Below, piece by piece: positions 13,883-25,475 of a stretch of DNA of 64,000 bases. Source of the DNA: Jackrogersella multiformis. Lineage: Eukaryota; Ascomycota; Sordariomycetes; Xylariales; Hypoxylaceae. Position 1 is the first letter of the stretch, and the number at the start of each line of letters is the position of its first letter. The notes beneath the pieces are model-generated. The model did not search any database. It worked only from the letters and a program-made list of their open reading frames with translations, and was not told where the DNA came from. The translations under genes were made by a program, and so were the position numbers. The stretch covers positions 1,984,001 through 2,048,000 of the forward strand of contig CADCXD010000010.1 of NCBI GenBank assembly GCA_902806575.1. The letters are read 5' to 3'.

Positions 13883-14979
13883 CTACACGTCAAGGGGCTT
13901 GACGACGAGGCAGAGCCAGCCGTCGGGGTAGGCGGCCTCGCGCATGAGGTCCTCGAGGGGGGCGTGGAAGGGCACGGCGGCGCCGTGCAGGATCACGTCC
14001 GCTAGCACGGGGTCGCGGCTGCTCGGGAACAGGCGCGGCAGCAGGGCGCGGAGCGCGGCCCGCGGGTCTGGGGCGTGCCTTTGCGACGGCGTTAGTAACC
14101 ATACTAGGGACCAGGGGCGCGAAATGGGGGTAAGAAAGGGGGGCGGGGGGGACAAAGCATACGTTCGCTGACGCGCGGCTGCACGAGCGATTGCAGCACC
14201 TTGAACGAGCCCGCCTGGCCGTCGGCCGCGGGGTCGTCGGACGACTGCGGGATGTACAGCCGGATGGGCACGTTGCGCAGCTCGCGCGAGGTGTTGAGCA
14301 GCCGGGAATTGACCTTGGCGAAGGAGGCGTAATCGTCTGTGCACGCGCGCGCGGTTCTAGAGTCAGCCACCGCCATTTAACATAACACATAGGAGTAGGC
14401 GTGGCGCCCTTACTGTCTTGGACCGCGTTCCAGAGCGCGGTGGTGTGCTCCTTGGAGAGCGACATTATCTGGTGCGCGTTGCCGTTGCGCACGAAGTCCG
14501 CCTGTTCCGCCAAAGGGGGGTTGTCAGCCAGTCAGTCTATCGTTCAGCCACTTCTACCCCTGGCGTGCTAGCGCCTTCGACACGGCGCGTGGCGGCTTTA
14601 GGGGTCTGATCTCGACGAGACCGGCGGAGATGGGCTAGATAAAAGAGCGGCGGGCGGAACTTGCCTCTTTGGCGCTGTTGAGGAACGTATCCCCGATATC
14701 CCAGCTCAGGCCGTCGCCGACGGTCAGGCGCCAGGGCAGGACGGGCTGGTACAGGTCGACGAGCAGGCCGACGGCCAGGTTCCTCAGCAGCACGTCCTCG
14801 TGGTGGAAGCTGGAGCACGGCAGGCCGAAGTAGGACGACAGGCGCGGGAGCAGCAGGGCCAGGTAGCTTAGCCGCGGCACGGAGGCGACGAAGGGCGTGT
14901 TGGGCGCCGCGGCGTGGGTGATGAGCAGGGGCACCTGCAGGTCCCAGAGGGCCTGCGGGATCGACGACGGCGGATTCAT
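13883..14979 (-). CDS. atg5: Autophagy protein Atg5
   Basis: Atg5 is conjugated to Atg12 and, with Atg16, acts as the E3-like complex that lipidates Atg8 at the phagophore. Four exons: 14979-14665, 14501-14414, 14336-14163, 14067-13883, giving 253 residues, slightly short for the family (about 260-320). Diagnostic features are the N-terminal segment with PRLSYLALLLPRL, the block NSAKEADFVRNG followed by IMSLSKEH and LW, and the C-terminal REAAYPDGWLCLVV. By homology the Atg12 acceptor is the lysine in SAKEAD, residue 104, the last codon but one of exon 1. The first intron (14502-14664, 163 nt) begins GC rather than GT, in the perfect GC-AG context AG|GCAAGT. The third acceptor is taken at CCCCAG (exon from 14067), because the nearer AAAG puts exon 4 out of frame. 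The gene is much more GC-rich than its surroundings. Confidence 0.93.
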
Positions 14980-17372
14980 CTATCTGTTTACGACAGGCTA
15001 TGCGGGACTAGAGTAGTAAAGTAGGGGGGAGATGAATGTGTGGTTAGTACCCTAGGTACCTAAGTAGGTAAGTAGGTAGGTAAACTAGCTGAACTGGCTA
15101 CCTCTATTCGCTAGTGCAAAAAGACGTCGCGTATCATCTTTGCGATCAACCCCGGTGGCACATGTACCTAGTCAAGGCAAGGCGCGGATGACAGTGATGC
15201 CGAAGTGATTGGTAGGTAAGGTGTAGAGGTTGGTGATAAGCGATGATAATGATGATTACCTAGGTAGGTATTAGTTGGAGTTTGGAGTTTGGGAGTTTGC
15301 GACGCGATTACCGATTACCGGCCAAGACGGCTGATCGGCGTTGCATACTTAGGTACCTATAGTGGAGATTATAGGTAATGGATTGTATCTAGGTATCCAA
15401 GTACCTGAGCATTACCTAATAAGGCTGTAGAGCGGGGTAGCTTAGAGCCCTGGAGCTATCCGAAAGAGGCCTAGTGCTGCTGAATCCGAGTCATGAATGC
15501 CCCCAAGCTCCCCACAGCTTGGATTCGTTAATTAGAATTTACCACCTGGCAGCCTGGTAGGTAGGTGTCATCCATGGCGGAGGAAGTTCCAGGCCTTTAC
15601 GTACCTACCTATAAAAGAAAGTACCTAGTATTAGTGTACCTAGGTAGACATCAGTTCAGGGGCAGTCCTAACAAAACCCAACTTCCTTTTTTCTATGGTT
15701 CGGAAATCCTGTCGCAAACTACAACTACAACTACACTACACTACAACTAGGACAGTGGCGGCGGCGGCGGTGGTATGTTTCTATCAGTTATCAGTTCCCA
15801 CCGAAGAACTTTACCAGCCACGTGTGATATTATTAAATCATATTTGCTCAAGACATACAGGGTCTGACCTATGTCTTATACATGCATGCATAACAGAGCA
15901 TGTGATGTTGTTTCTTGTCTCAGGTTCACGCACAGAATAAAAATAAAAATAAAATGATAATCTTCATATGGAGTACAGATGGTACATATGGAATACATAG
16001 GTAGTTCCAAGGTTACCTATAATACACTAGGTAGTGTACCTTCACCAGCTGGATCGCACGAGACCGCCTTTCCCTTACTAGGTATGTATATATGCAAGGT
16101 TAACGGCTGGTATCCAATACATACAAGGGCTTCATTGCAATCTTCGAGTCCGGGTCCCATGTGTCTGGAACAAGATCCTAGGGTCATTTCCCTTTCTTTC
16201 TTTGGTAACCAGGTGCCCCGGAGTCCCGAGTTGAACGGATTCCCGGTTCCAGGGTTAGATCAAATCTCAGGTTAATATTATTGTGTCAATTTGAAAAGAG
16301 AACGATAGATTTGTCATACCTGATAGACGACTTTTCATATCCATTAGCGTTCTAGGGAATTTGCAATAGCTGACCAACATGTTGCCCCTTACATTTACCA
16401 TTAATGTAAGCGAGCTATCGGATCGACCATCTGTTTATGTACTATACATTACCGAGGGACCCAAGATCGTCTTACATGCATCCCCGGCCGTGGCACAGAG
16501 CAAACGGCGCTGGGTACGGATGTAACGAGCGACGAGCTCTCTTAGTTGACTCCCTGAGCTGCCTGAGTACCTATTAGGTATGTAGACCCCTAAAACTAAC
16601 AATCCCCTGTCTTTGCTTATTATACCTTACCTATATTATGATTCCTATTGGTGGTATAATAAGGATGTTCTACTACATACCATGACTGCACCCGGGTCCC
16701 CTATTCGTGCGCTAATTCTGTAGACGCAAGGGAGAGATGTTTGCTATATAGCTCTTCCTAGCTGTCCAAGTTCGCTATATACATCGTCCAACGGGATCTC
16801 GAGGACTAACTCCGGATAGACGTCCGGATATTATTCATTAATTAGGGTGCCTTTTCCGAGTCTCAGTCTAATGACAGCTCTAAAGGACTGTACTCTAGCC
16901 TCGACCAGGTATTTACTAGGGTATGGATTACATGGGAACCTACATCATAAATACGATGATCTCATACCTACTATTATACAATTATCACAGGTAACATCAG
17001 CAGTAATGAGTTACAGATTTGGTGCTTAATTATGACTTTTGCAACAGCTCCCTTTATCAATTACCTACCTACTCCAGATAGGTAGGTAATCACGGCACGG
17101 AAGACAAGTCAGGTGTTGTAGAAAATCATCGATACAGGTCTAACTATCTTCGATTCTAGCTAAAAGCTCTATTCGAGCATGATGGACGACTTCCCTATAG
17201 CCAATGCTATGTAAATATCTCGGCGGTTTTGGATTTCGTTTTGCAGCAGCAGCAGAGTATGAGAAATATCCGGTAGATTTTTAAGATTTCCTAATGCGAT
17301 ATGAAGCAGGACGATCCTAGTCGACATCGCTGTCCTCGACTACTACCTGTTCCGCGTGTAGTTGCGATGGCA
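14980..17372. other. Intergenic stretch upstream of atg5
   Basis: No gene supported. It holds the atg5 promoter side, several TACCTAGGTA sites (15053, 15258, 15640), an ACTAC-rich run at 15720-15748, a short (AAAAT)n run at 15938-15955, and the 3' flank of the helicase gene. Confidence 0.6.
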
Positions 17373-20300
17373 TTAGTACGCCGACTTCAACTTCGGTATG
17401 ACTTCATCAGTTTCCTTCTTAATCTTGGTGACAGTAGAGACGTTGTTTGTAGAAGAGCTCTCGGGATTAATCGTACGCCTGATGAGGTGGTTTCCTGTTT
17501 TAGGGACTTCTTTGATGTCCTTAAGAGAAGTCGCATCAATTTTCTCGGCTTTGACTTTCTTATCATCATAATCCTCTTTGACTTTCGGGGCAATTTTTCG
17601 TTGCTAATGTCATCGTTTTCGTTTTCGTCATCGCCCTCTCCTTCTTCCCCCTCCTCGTCCTCGTCCTCCCCTTCTACATCACTGGTGGCTTTAGAAGCTT
17701 TTCGGAATTTACGTTTGCGACTCCCATTAGTATGGCCGCTTTTGATGTCATCCTTGAACGCTTCGTCCATCTGGCTCAGTGTCATCTCGCTATTTACTGC
17801 CCTGAGGGCTCTGATGTCCGCTTTAGATTCCGGTTTCCCCTCTGCCTTCTTACGGGCTGCTTCTTCGATGTCCTCAGCTGTGATTCGGACATCGCCTAGT
17901 AGGCCGGTGAGATACTCAAGTCTCTCTTTCTTGGCAAGTGAGAAGTGGATCTGAGGCAGGGGCAACATTTCGACGTTCTTCGCTCCTAGCCGGATCCGGA
18001 GCATCAGCTCCATGGCCCTCTCCAATACAGCGGAGTTGTTAAGATCCTTAGCCGACCATTTACGCGTAGCCGCGTTATTTTTCCGACTCCCGTACGACAG
18101 CATCCGACGTAGGTTATTTTTCTGGTGGCTGAAATTACCCTTCACCTCATTTGGGAAACCTTTGAACTCGTTGTAGTATGCGCTACGTGGTTGAAGTTGC
18201 AGGAAATGCTCAAGATCGTCGTCGAATAGGTCGCTGGTGCCATACTCGGCTAGGAGATCAGACTCGCGTCGTTTTCGCTTCCCCAAAGTGCTATTATCTG
18301 ATTCTGATTCTGATTCTGATTCTGATTCTGATTCTGATTCTGATTTTGATTCTGATTCTGCCTCGGAATCAACAGAATCATCATCAGACTGTTCAGCTTC
18401 GTATGAAGATCCGTCAGATTGCTTTATTCGTTTTGCTGCCGGTTCATCCTCTTCTTTCTTCTTGACTGGATCAGCGAGCAGATTCATGTCTGCTATAAGC
18501 TGTTGGCCTTCCGGACTCTTCCACGCATCGTCGATCTCAAATTGGAAAAGATTCAGTAGTTGAACCAGGACATCATCCATGGGTCCTTGTGCCCGGGTTC
18601 CTAACTCAGGGAGGATCTTCTCGACCTGCCGGCTTTCGCGGAAAGCGTGATACGAGTTATTGACCTTCAACCTGTAGACCTTAACGTCGGATTTTTGGCC
18701 GACCTAGACTTGTCAGAAACTCGAAATGAAGTATAGGGAATGGTTTGTATTTTGAAAACTTACTCTGATGACTCGATGGGTGGCTTGCCACTGTACAGCA
18801 AGACTGTGGGCTTGGGAGGCGACAATAACTCGAGCGCAATTCTTGTGTAGATTCGAGCCTGCGAAGCCCACACTGTACATCTGGATCAACACCTGGCACG
18901 AGTGATCGCTGTCGTCGTTGAAGCTGGCAATGAGATTCCTGCGCTGGTCACCGGACAAGCCAGCGTGAAGTGTGCGACAATGGATAAGAAGGAACTGGAG
19001 GACAAGCTCGTAGTAATAAGCTAAGATAGGTCTTGACTCCGTGATCAACAGCTTTTTTATCTTACCATCAGCTCCCCCGTCAAGGATGTTCTCTTTCATG
19101 TAATGGAGAATAAAACGCAATATTGGGGACTTTCGTACAGCAAGCTTTACGTGGTCGAGCGCGACCTTCGGCTTTGGGTCACCAGTCTCGAGCAAGAACG
19201 GGCTGATGTGAAGGAAGTTCACATTGGCTTCGCGCATCTGGCGAACATGCTCGGCTTTCGCGCCGAACCCGTTCGACGAAAGGATCTTGTCCAGGCGAAG
19301 GACGTCCAATGAAGCGGCCGAAAGCTCGAACCTAAGATGCGTAGAGAGGACTGATTTGGATACCACTTTATTCTTTTTTTCTCTCTTCAGTCCCTTGAGG
19401 GTCTCCATGTATTCAATGAGTAAGTCGAGGTGAGTATCCTGGTACGCCTTAGCAAGGGCATCGTCGGGTTGGATGTTGACAGTGAAATTGTCAACGTTAG
19501 GGAGTAGGCCCTCCACTGTAAAATACGAGTTAGCAATCATCAACCTTAAGGATATCGAGGCTAATTACGACCTGAGGGTGCTACTCACAGGACACGGGCT
19601 TAGTCTGTTCCCAGTCTAAATACAGATGGGAACTAGGAGCTCTTCGCAATATTGCCAGTGACTCGAAGTACTTTAGGTAACTTCGGGTCTTCTGTATGTC
19701 TATATTTTTGCCGTCTCTGTACTTATAAATCAGCTGAGTTACCAGAGCAGGCCTACCAGCAATGATCTGGCTGGCATCCCATGGCGGTAGATCTTCGAGG
19801 CGCCGTAAGTCCTCCAACCACACGAAGTCTTTCTCAATCTTCTTCCACTTATCGGGCTTCTGGTCGAAATATTTCTCCGCGCCTTGCCAAAGGAGCCTCA
19901 CTGGACCGAGAAGGTCTGTCAAGAGGTTCATACATGGCGTCGCCGTGATTAGGAGAGTGAACTGGCGTTCCAGCAGCGCCACAGATTTCCAGGACTGTGT
20001 GACGGTATGCCGAATTTTGTAAGCTTCGTCGACGACCACAATAGAGAAGCGCCGTCCCATCTCGGTGAACGTGGAATACCACTCTGCCTCCCCATTGCCG
20101 TCGTCGTCGTCGTCCCGTCGATTCCTACAAGTTCTTCTCGACCAGGCGTCTATCGACATTACGATGACGACTCGAGATGCGGTTAGCTTATTCTCGTCCC
20201 ATACGTAACTTAACGACTTGGGCCATTCTCTGAACTCCTTGGCGCTTAGGGTGCGGACTCTGTTCTGATTCGGTTTGACTGGGACCCCGTCACCAGATAT

Positions 20301-21436
20301 GATTATCTTTTGGATCCCGCGGTAGCCGCCGATCTGTTCGATCTCGTCTACCCACTGCGTGGCAACGATGGTATTCGGAGCTAGGACTAGCATGGGACGA
20401 TATTTTGGCTTTCCATTTACCAGCTCGACGTTCAATCTCTGGTTTGCCAGTATGTCCATGCATGCGATCGTTGTCAGGGTCTTCCCAAGACCCATGGAGT
20501 CCGCTAGGATTCCGCCCGAGTACCTAGGACCCCGTAGTCTTCTTCTGTTCTGCATCTCAAGCGGCGTTTCTGGTTCTTGAGCATACACCCGCGTCTTGGA
20601 ATTCCACAACGTTTCGTCCTTTATCTTCAGTCGCGGAAGATCCCCAAGGAATCTCATCATAATCCAGACAATCGCGGTGATTTGATTGTCGAGGAAGCCC
20701 CTGCGGCCGTCCTGACCGTCGAGGCTAGGAAACAGGGGCGATTTCCAAATTGTCAACTTATTGCGACCAAACTCGCCGCACTTTTTCATTCGGAGATATG
20801 AAGCGCAAGCTTCGATTGGAGGTCCAAGGCTGTTAGGAGAGGCTGCGATAATTGCCTGTGCTACTGCGCCTACGTCTTGGACGATCTCAGACTCAGTTTC
20901 TTTAGAATCATTCGGATCCTAGTCACCCGTTAGTTAGAGATAAGATAGGGGGTCACTCATAGATTAGAATACCTCAATATCAATGTCTCGTTGGCCATCG
21001 GCTAGAATGGTATTTGAAATCTTCTTCGGAATTTTCCGCTTGTCGATTCCCATGGTCACGGACTCGCCTTGCATGATTTCACCTGTTACCTCAAAACTAC
21101 TCTGGGGTGAGTACTCTTTTAGGGCCTCCTCGATCGCCCATCGCGCATAGTTCTGGTTGTCAATGATTCTATGAGGGTGAACAGAGTGGCCTGAATAGAA
21201 GTCATTGATTTCTGTAATTAGGAGGTTAGCAAACTACCCCTATTTCACTTATACGGTGAGTACCTAGGTAGGTACGTACGCTTCTCGTTCTTAAAAATGT
21301 CGTGTGGATCTAACCGGCCATGTATTGTGTGATCATCGTGGAACTTCTTGACGTTTTCATTGACACGTTTCTTCCAATAGTATGACTTGCGGGCTCCCGG
21401 CCGGGACATTCCCGTTGGCGTTGACTCTTCAGCCAT
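17373..21436 (-). CDS. SNF2-family DNA-dependent ATPase/helicase (one-base frame break near the C-terminus)
   Basis: Swi2/Snf2-type motor, presumably nuclear and acting on chromatin or DNA repair. Five exons: 21436-21280, 21211-20973, 20918-19589, 19515-18764, 18703-17373; all junction phases agree. The start at 21436 has a good Kozak context (ACCATGGCT); an upstream in-frame ATG lies at 21463. Motifs: Walker A DSMGLGKT with Lys 278, motif II DEAY (residues 429-432, instead of the usual DEAH), TATP near 458, and motif VI QATHRVIRVGQ ending near 829, split by an intron. The C-terminal third is acidic and charged, with a Ser-Glu repeat at about 939-961. In the A5 run (TTTTT at 17594-17598 on the + strand) the frame shifts: read literally it ends at 17387 with an odd basic tail, while adding one A gives about 75 lysine-rich, plausible residues ending at 17373 (about 1269 in total). 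The family's specific role is not identifiable. Confidence 0.88.
18297..18360. repeat. Coding hexanucleotide repeat (TCTGAT)n
   Basis: About ten and a half copies of TCTGAT with a single C-to-T variant. On the minus strand it encodes the Ser-Glu tract of the helicase. A repeat unit that is a multiple of three can expand or contract without breaking the frame. Confidence 0.95.
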
Positions 21437-21984
21437 GGTCACAGGTTTTGGGGATAACGGCATGAAGAAGTCCCACAAGCTCTCAGTTTCACAATGTCCT
21501 AGGTATGAAGACCTAGTTATGAGAAAGTTGGTAATAGATAGTGTACAATATTTAGGAATGGTACATAGATAAGTTAGTGTGATGTGATGAATAGATGATA
21601 TCGAGATCATAGACGTCGCCAAGTATGTAGTATTAAGGAAGGTATGTAGCCATGATTGAGACATAGATTGGATCACGGGTATGAATTAGACGAAGCCTTG
21701 ATAGCCTCTTCTATGAGTGCCACGATGGTAGATACCATTGATGAAGTTGATCTTCTTGGTAGAGAGGTATCTACATCCTTGAGATGGATCAGGACAGGAG
21801 TATGTAAGTCAAATAAAGAGTATTGTAGTGTTGCTAGGGTATGTTCATATGAAAGGCAGTATGTGATATGTATTGGGGTAATATGAGGTCGAATGTGGAA
21901 GAAGTCATTGTGGATGAAGAATCAATAAGATCTATGAAAGGCAAAATGTATGTCGACGTTAACTTGCGCGATCCCACCCGCCTA

Positions 21985-22025
21985 GGGGGGAAAGGTAGCA
22001 GGGAAGGGGGTAGCTGGGAAGGGGG
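21985..22025 (+). other. Potential G-quadruplex-forming run
   Basis: Five runs of 3-6 guanines (starting at 21985, 22001, 22006, 22016 and 22021) with loops short enough for quadruplex folding, about 550 bp upstream of the helicase start and just before a minisatellite. The folding potential is inferred from the pattern alone. Confidence 0.5.
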
Positions 22026-22080
22026 CAAGATACTAAGGAGGCGAGCACACGCGGGGGTAGACATAAGGGGCTCAAAGCAA

Positions 22081-22217
22081 GTACAGCTCTAAGGTAGGCA
22101 CAAACTCCAAGGCGGATACAAATTAAGGTGGACATAAGCTTTGAGGCGGGTACAGCTCTGAGACGGGTTCACGTTTTGAAGCGGGTATAGCTTTGAGGCG
22201 GGTACAGCACTGACTTG
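22081..22217 (+). repeat. Degenerate minisatellite, 17-18 nt unit
   Basis: About eight diverged tandem copies with consensus close to GGTACAGCTTTGAGGCG; units begin near 22081, 22098, 22115, 22131, 22149, 22166, 22184 and 22201. The array ends in a segment (GTGCCCGCCTCG) that is partly the reverse complement of the unit. Spacing of 16-18 nt shows it does not encode protein. Confidence 0.8.
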
Positions 22218-23259
22218 TGCCCGCCTCGAAATCCCCTTTTATTGAAGATGAATGTTACTCACTACTACTTCTCCAGCAGGGAAACTCAATGAATCATTCT
22301 CAGGAGAGAAGGAAAATTCTGAACATTATACTTGAGCTTAATACCTTATTATGTTAAGATTCACTAGAATGCAAATGAAAAAGCCTATATTACCTTCTAG
22401 GTAGGTATATCACATTGTAGAGTCATATTAAGGAGAGGTTATAGTGGTTATAGTATTAGTCTAGATACGAGTTAATTATAACGGGACATGTGGATCCTAA
22501 GAGTGAAATCGAAAAAAGTCACCAAAGGCGAGTACATGTCAGGTGAAATGTACGATTTAAGGTAGTCACAAGAATGCCAATGTATGTGGGTAGATCGAAG
22601 TTCTATCTCCAGCTTTCTTGTCAGACACTAGGTACCAGGTAGGTATAATTTGTCGATTTATGGACTCCAGTTAAGATCTAACCTAGTGAATCTAGAATCG
22701 ATAAGATGACCGAGGAAGAATGAATGAATTAAAGCAAGTGAATTTGCGTGATTTTGGCAATGTCATGATGGTAGCAACCCCTATAAACCTAAATGAGGTA
22801 ATAAGCATGTTCAGGTTAGTAGAAATAGTAAAGGGCATGGTAGCAAGTGTGGTGTAAGGGGTAAAGGGAAAGAGGACGGGCCAAGATACAAATAACACTA
22901 GAAGGAGACAGCTAGACAGTGGATGCCATAATGGGAATTCGATTCCTCCAGGTGTGATGTGACCCTAATAACACTATTGCGGTGCAGAGCACTTGAAGTA
23001 TAAGTGTAGAAGAGCACAGTATTGTTCTCAATGGCCCTTTTGATTCTTTTTTATCACCTTATAACAGAAGATAAGGAGACGGTAACGAAGAACGTAGCCA
23101 TTGGTATGGGATAAATAGTGACGAAGATGAGCTAAACCCTCCAGAGTATGAACAATATTTTATTCAACATATCAACATGAGCCTAAGAGTAGATAACCCC
23201 AATGATGCCCCTTTCCATGCTCCTAGCCGCATCCACATGAACCTCGTTATTACACATCT

Positions 23260-25475
23260 TTAAACCTTGAATCTAAATCCATGTTCAGCAGCAGTTCCCG
23301 GTAGGGCGTTGATGGCGCCCTTGACATAGATGCCCTGATCGAGCTTCTTATTCAACTGGACAAGCATGAAGCGCAAGACGACGGATGCAATAATTGCCAT
23401 AAATATGGTACCGCAGTTGACCGACATGGCAACGATATATCGGGGAGCCATCCTGTCCTCGTACATGTAGGAGGCGTAGATACTAGAGGAATTAGATACG
23501 GCGTTGATGAAGGCGAGGGCCGCGGCACGCTTGGCTGGTGGTCGGGGAAGCGTGTTGCTGATCCAGGCGAGAGCTACGACGAACGCAGAGTAGACTCCAG
23601 GGACCTTCTTGTCATTAGAGTAGTGTCGGCCTCGAAGGCAGTCAGAGGGGTTTAGCTTACCATAAGCATCATCGCAACGTATCGAGGTGCTATACCAGTG
23701 GTCGATGCTGCAAGAATGAAGGCTACTAGGGCAACAACCAGCGATAACGTGATATGCCAAAAGCGCTCACCGGTTCGATCTGCGTGCCAGGCATTTATGA
23801 ACGTGGCGATGACGGTCAGAACATACGGAGGGCATGTAAGAAGTAGTGTGATGACGTTGTTGTAGCCGAGGGTTTTGACCACGGCCGGAAAGAAGTTTGT
23901 GACAGAACCGCTTGCAACGATACCGAAGAGGAGGACTAGCTGTGGAGAATCGGTCAGCCGTTTGCGTTCCAGGAAAGCTTCAGCTAGTAACAAACCAAAA
24001 CCCATGTCTTCGAATCAGTAAAGGCTAATCTAGCGCCTGTCCATAGAGACTGGTGTTCGCTGTTGATCCAGTCATCCTCGCCAATGTCCTCTTCCAGCCG
24101 CCAGATAGCAAGGGCTTTCTCCTCCTCGCTCAGCCACGAAGTCGTCCGAGGGAAGTTGGGAAGGATGAAAAGGCCGAAAAATGAGATCACGATAGTGATG
24201 ACACCTTCTATGATGAACAGCCACTGCCAGGCGCCTAAACCCCTTGTGCCGTTCATATTCTGCGTGATCCCCGCAGACATCAGCCCAGAGAAGGCACCCG
24301 ATATCAGCGCTCCTGAATACAGAAACGCAGTTCGTAAGCCGAGCTCCTTTCGCGTATCTAAGAAAAGTTAACTTCAAATTAGGCATGTTTCCGCGATATG
24401 TTTTGGGATATGATAAGACAAAAGACCACGACAGCAGAGTGCGTATCACGTACTATGCATAAGTTAGCAACCATACATATAAAAAGAAGACTATATTATA
24501 TAAAGTTAGAAGATTCCTCGACATACCACCAACAACTTAAGTAGTAAAGACATCCCGGCTAGAAAAAGGTTAGCCAAGGTTCTAATTTGTTTGGCCTGCA
24601 GAAAGACTGACAAAGTAAGCCGCTTCAACAAATCCAAGCCAGAAACGGACGGCAATGAGGCCGGAAAAGTTGGTGACCGCAGCCGTGGCAGCTGAGATGA
24701 CACCCCAGACCATCATCTATCATCACCTGTCAGCTTATCGAGTGTTCGTTTAAACGTGAGGTACATATGCGACTCCTCCGACGTACACAAACTGGAAGGT
24801 AGATGGCCGGCTTGCCGATCTTGTTGAGGAACAGATTCGAGGGTATTTGCATGAGAAGATAGCTACAAGCTCATAACGTCAGTGCTTATCCTATGCCGTA
24901 GCGATGCGTAAAGCTTACCCAACGAAGAGAATGCTTACGGCCGTCTGCAGAGGTGACAAGGTTAAAATCTCCAGCTCCAGTACGGGTCAAAGAATGCGCA
25001 CCTGGAATTCGCTCGCGTTAGGATCCAAATTCAAGTCTTCGGGCAGACCAGCCAATTTAGCGGCAGCGATATTATTTCTACAATCCATTAACACGCAACT
25101 CGAGCGAATTTCTGTCGTAGGGCAGCGCTGACCGATCGATATAATTCATTATATCTAGAGCGTAGGTCGGGTTAGTCATAATGCACGCCTAACAATATCT
25201 AAACGAGACACAAGGGTTGACCAACACATAATAATGATCATCGGAAGCAATCGCAAGTCAATTTTCCTCCTTAGTCTCCCTTCCAGCTCAATGCGCTGCT
25301 CAGGTGTCAATCTTGCGATGATCTCAGGCGCTCTCAACCCCCTCATATTAGCTTGAGCTAGATCTGCGACATTGGGCATGCCGTGAGTGGAAGCGACCTC
25401 GTCCTTGCTAACAGTCGTCTCCTGCTTTGAGATATTCCTCTCAATATCGCCTTTCTCGCTCGGTGGGTTCGACAT
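23260..25475 (-). CDS. MFS transporter, Dal5/allantoate-permease (anion:cation symporter) family
   Basis: Plasma-membrane proton symporter of the Dal5 group, which typically imports small organic anions such as allantoate, nicotinate or vitamins; the substrate cannot be read from sequence. Ten exons: 25475-25226, 25154-25133, 25077-25002, 24944-24919, 24862-24787, 24716-24612, about 24558-24534, 24357-23996, 23939-23661, 23607-23260; about 522 residues. Family marks include KIDLRLLPMIII followed by YIMNYIDRNNIAAA, the TM4 block PGCLYYLS, TRKELGLRTAFLYSG, and GAWQWLFIIEG in TM6. Two exons are only 22 and 26 nt. One junction is awkward: the best donor after exon 7 (GTATGT, exon end 24527) leaves the frame wrong, whereas a poorer donor at GTTGGT keeps frame but drops two conserved residues (Cys-Trp). 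The gene may therefore carry a one-base insertion there. The last acceptor could also be 23604. Confidence 0.85.

Larger units (their letters stand above)
21437..23259. other. Intergenic stretch between helicase and transporter
   Basis: No gene supported. It contains the helicase promoter, a G-rich run and a degenerate minisatellite (listed separately), and AT-rich DNA at about 22260-22480. Open frames here are shorter than 80 codons. Confidence 0.6.
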
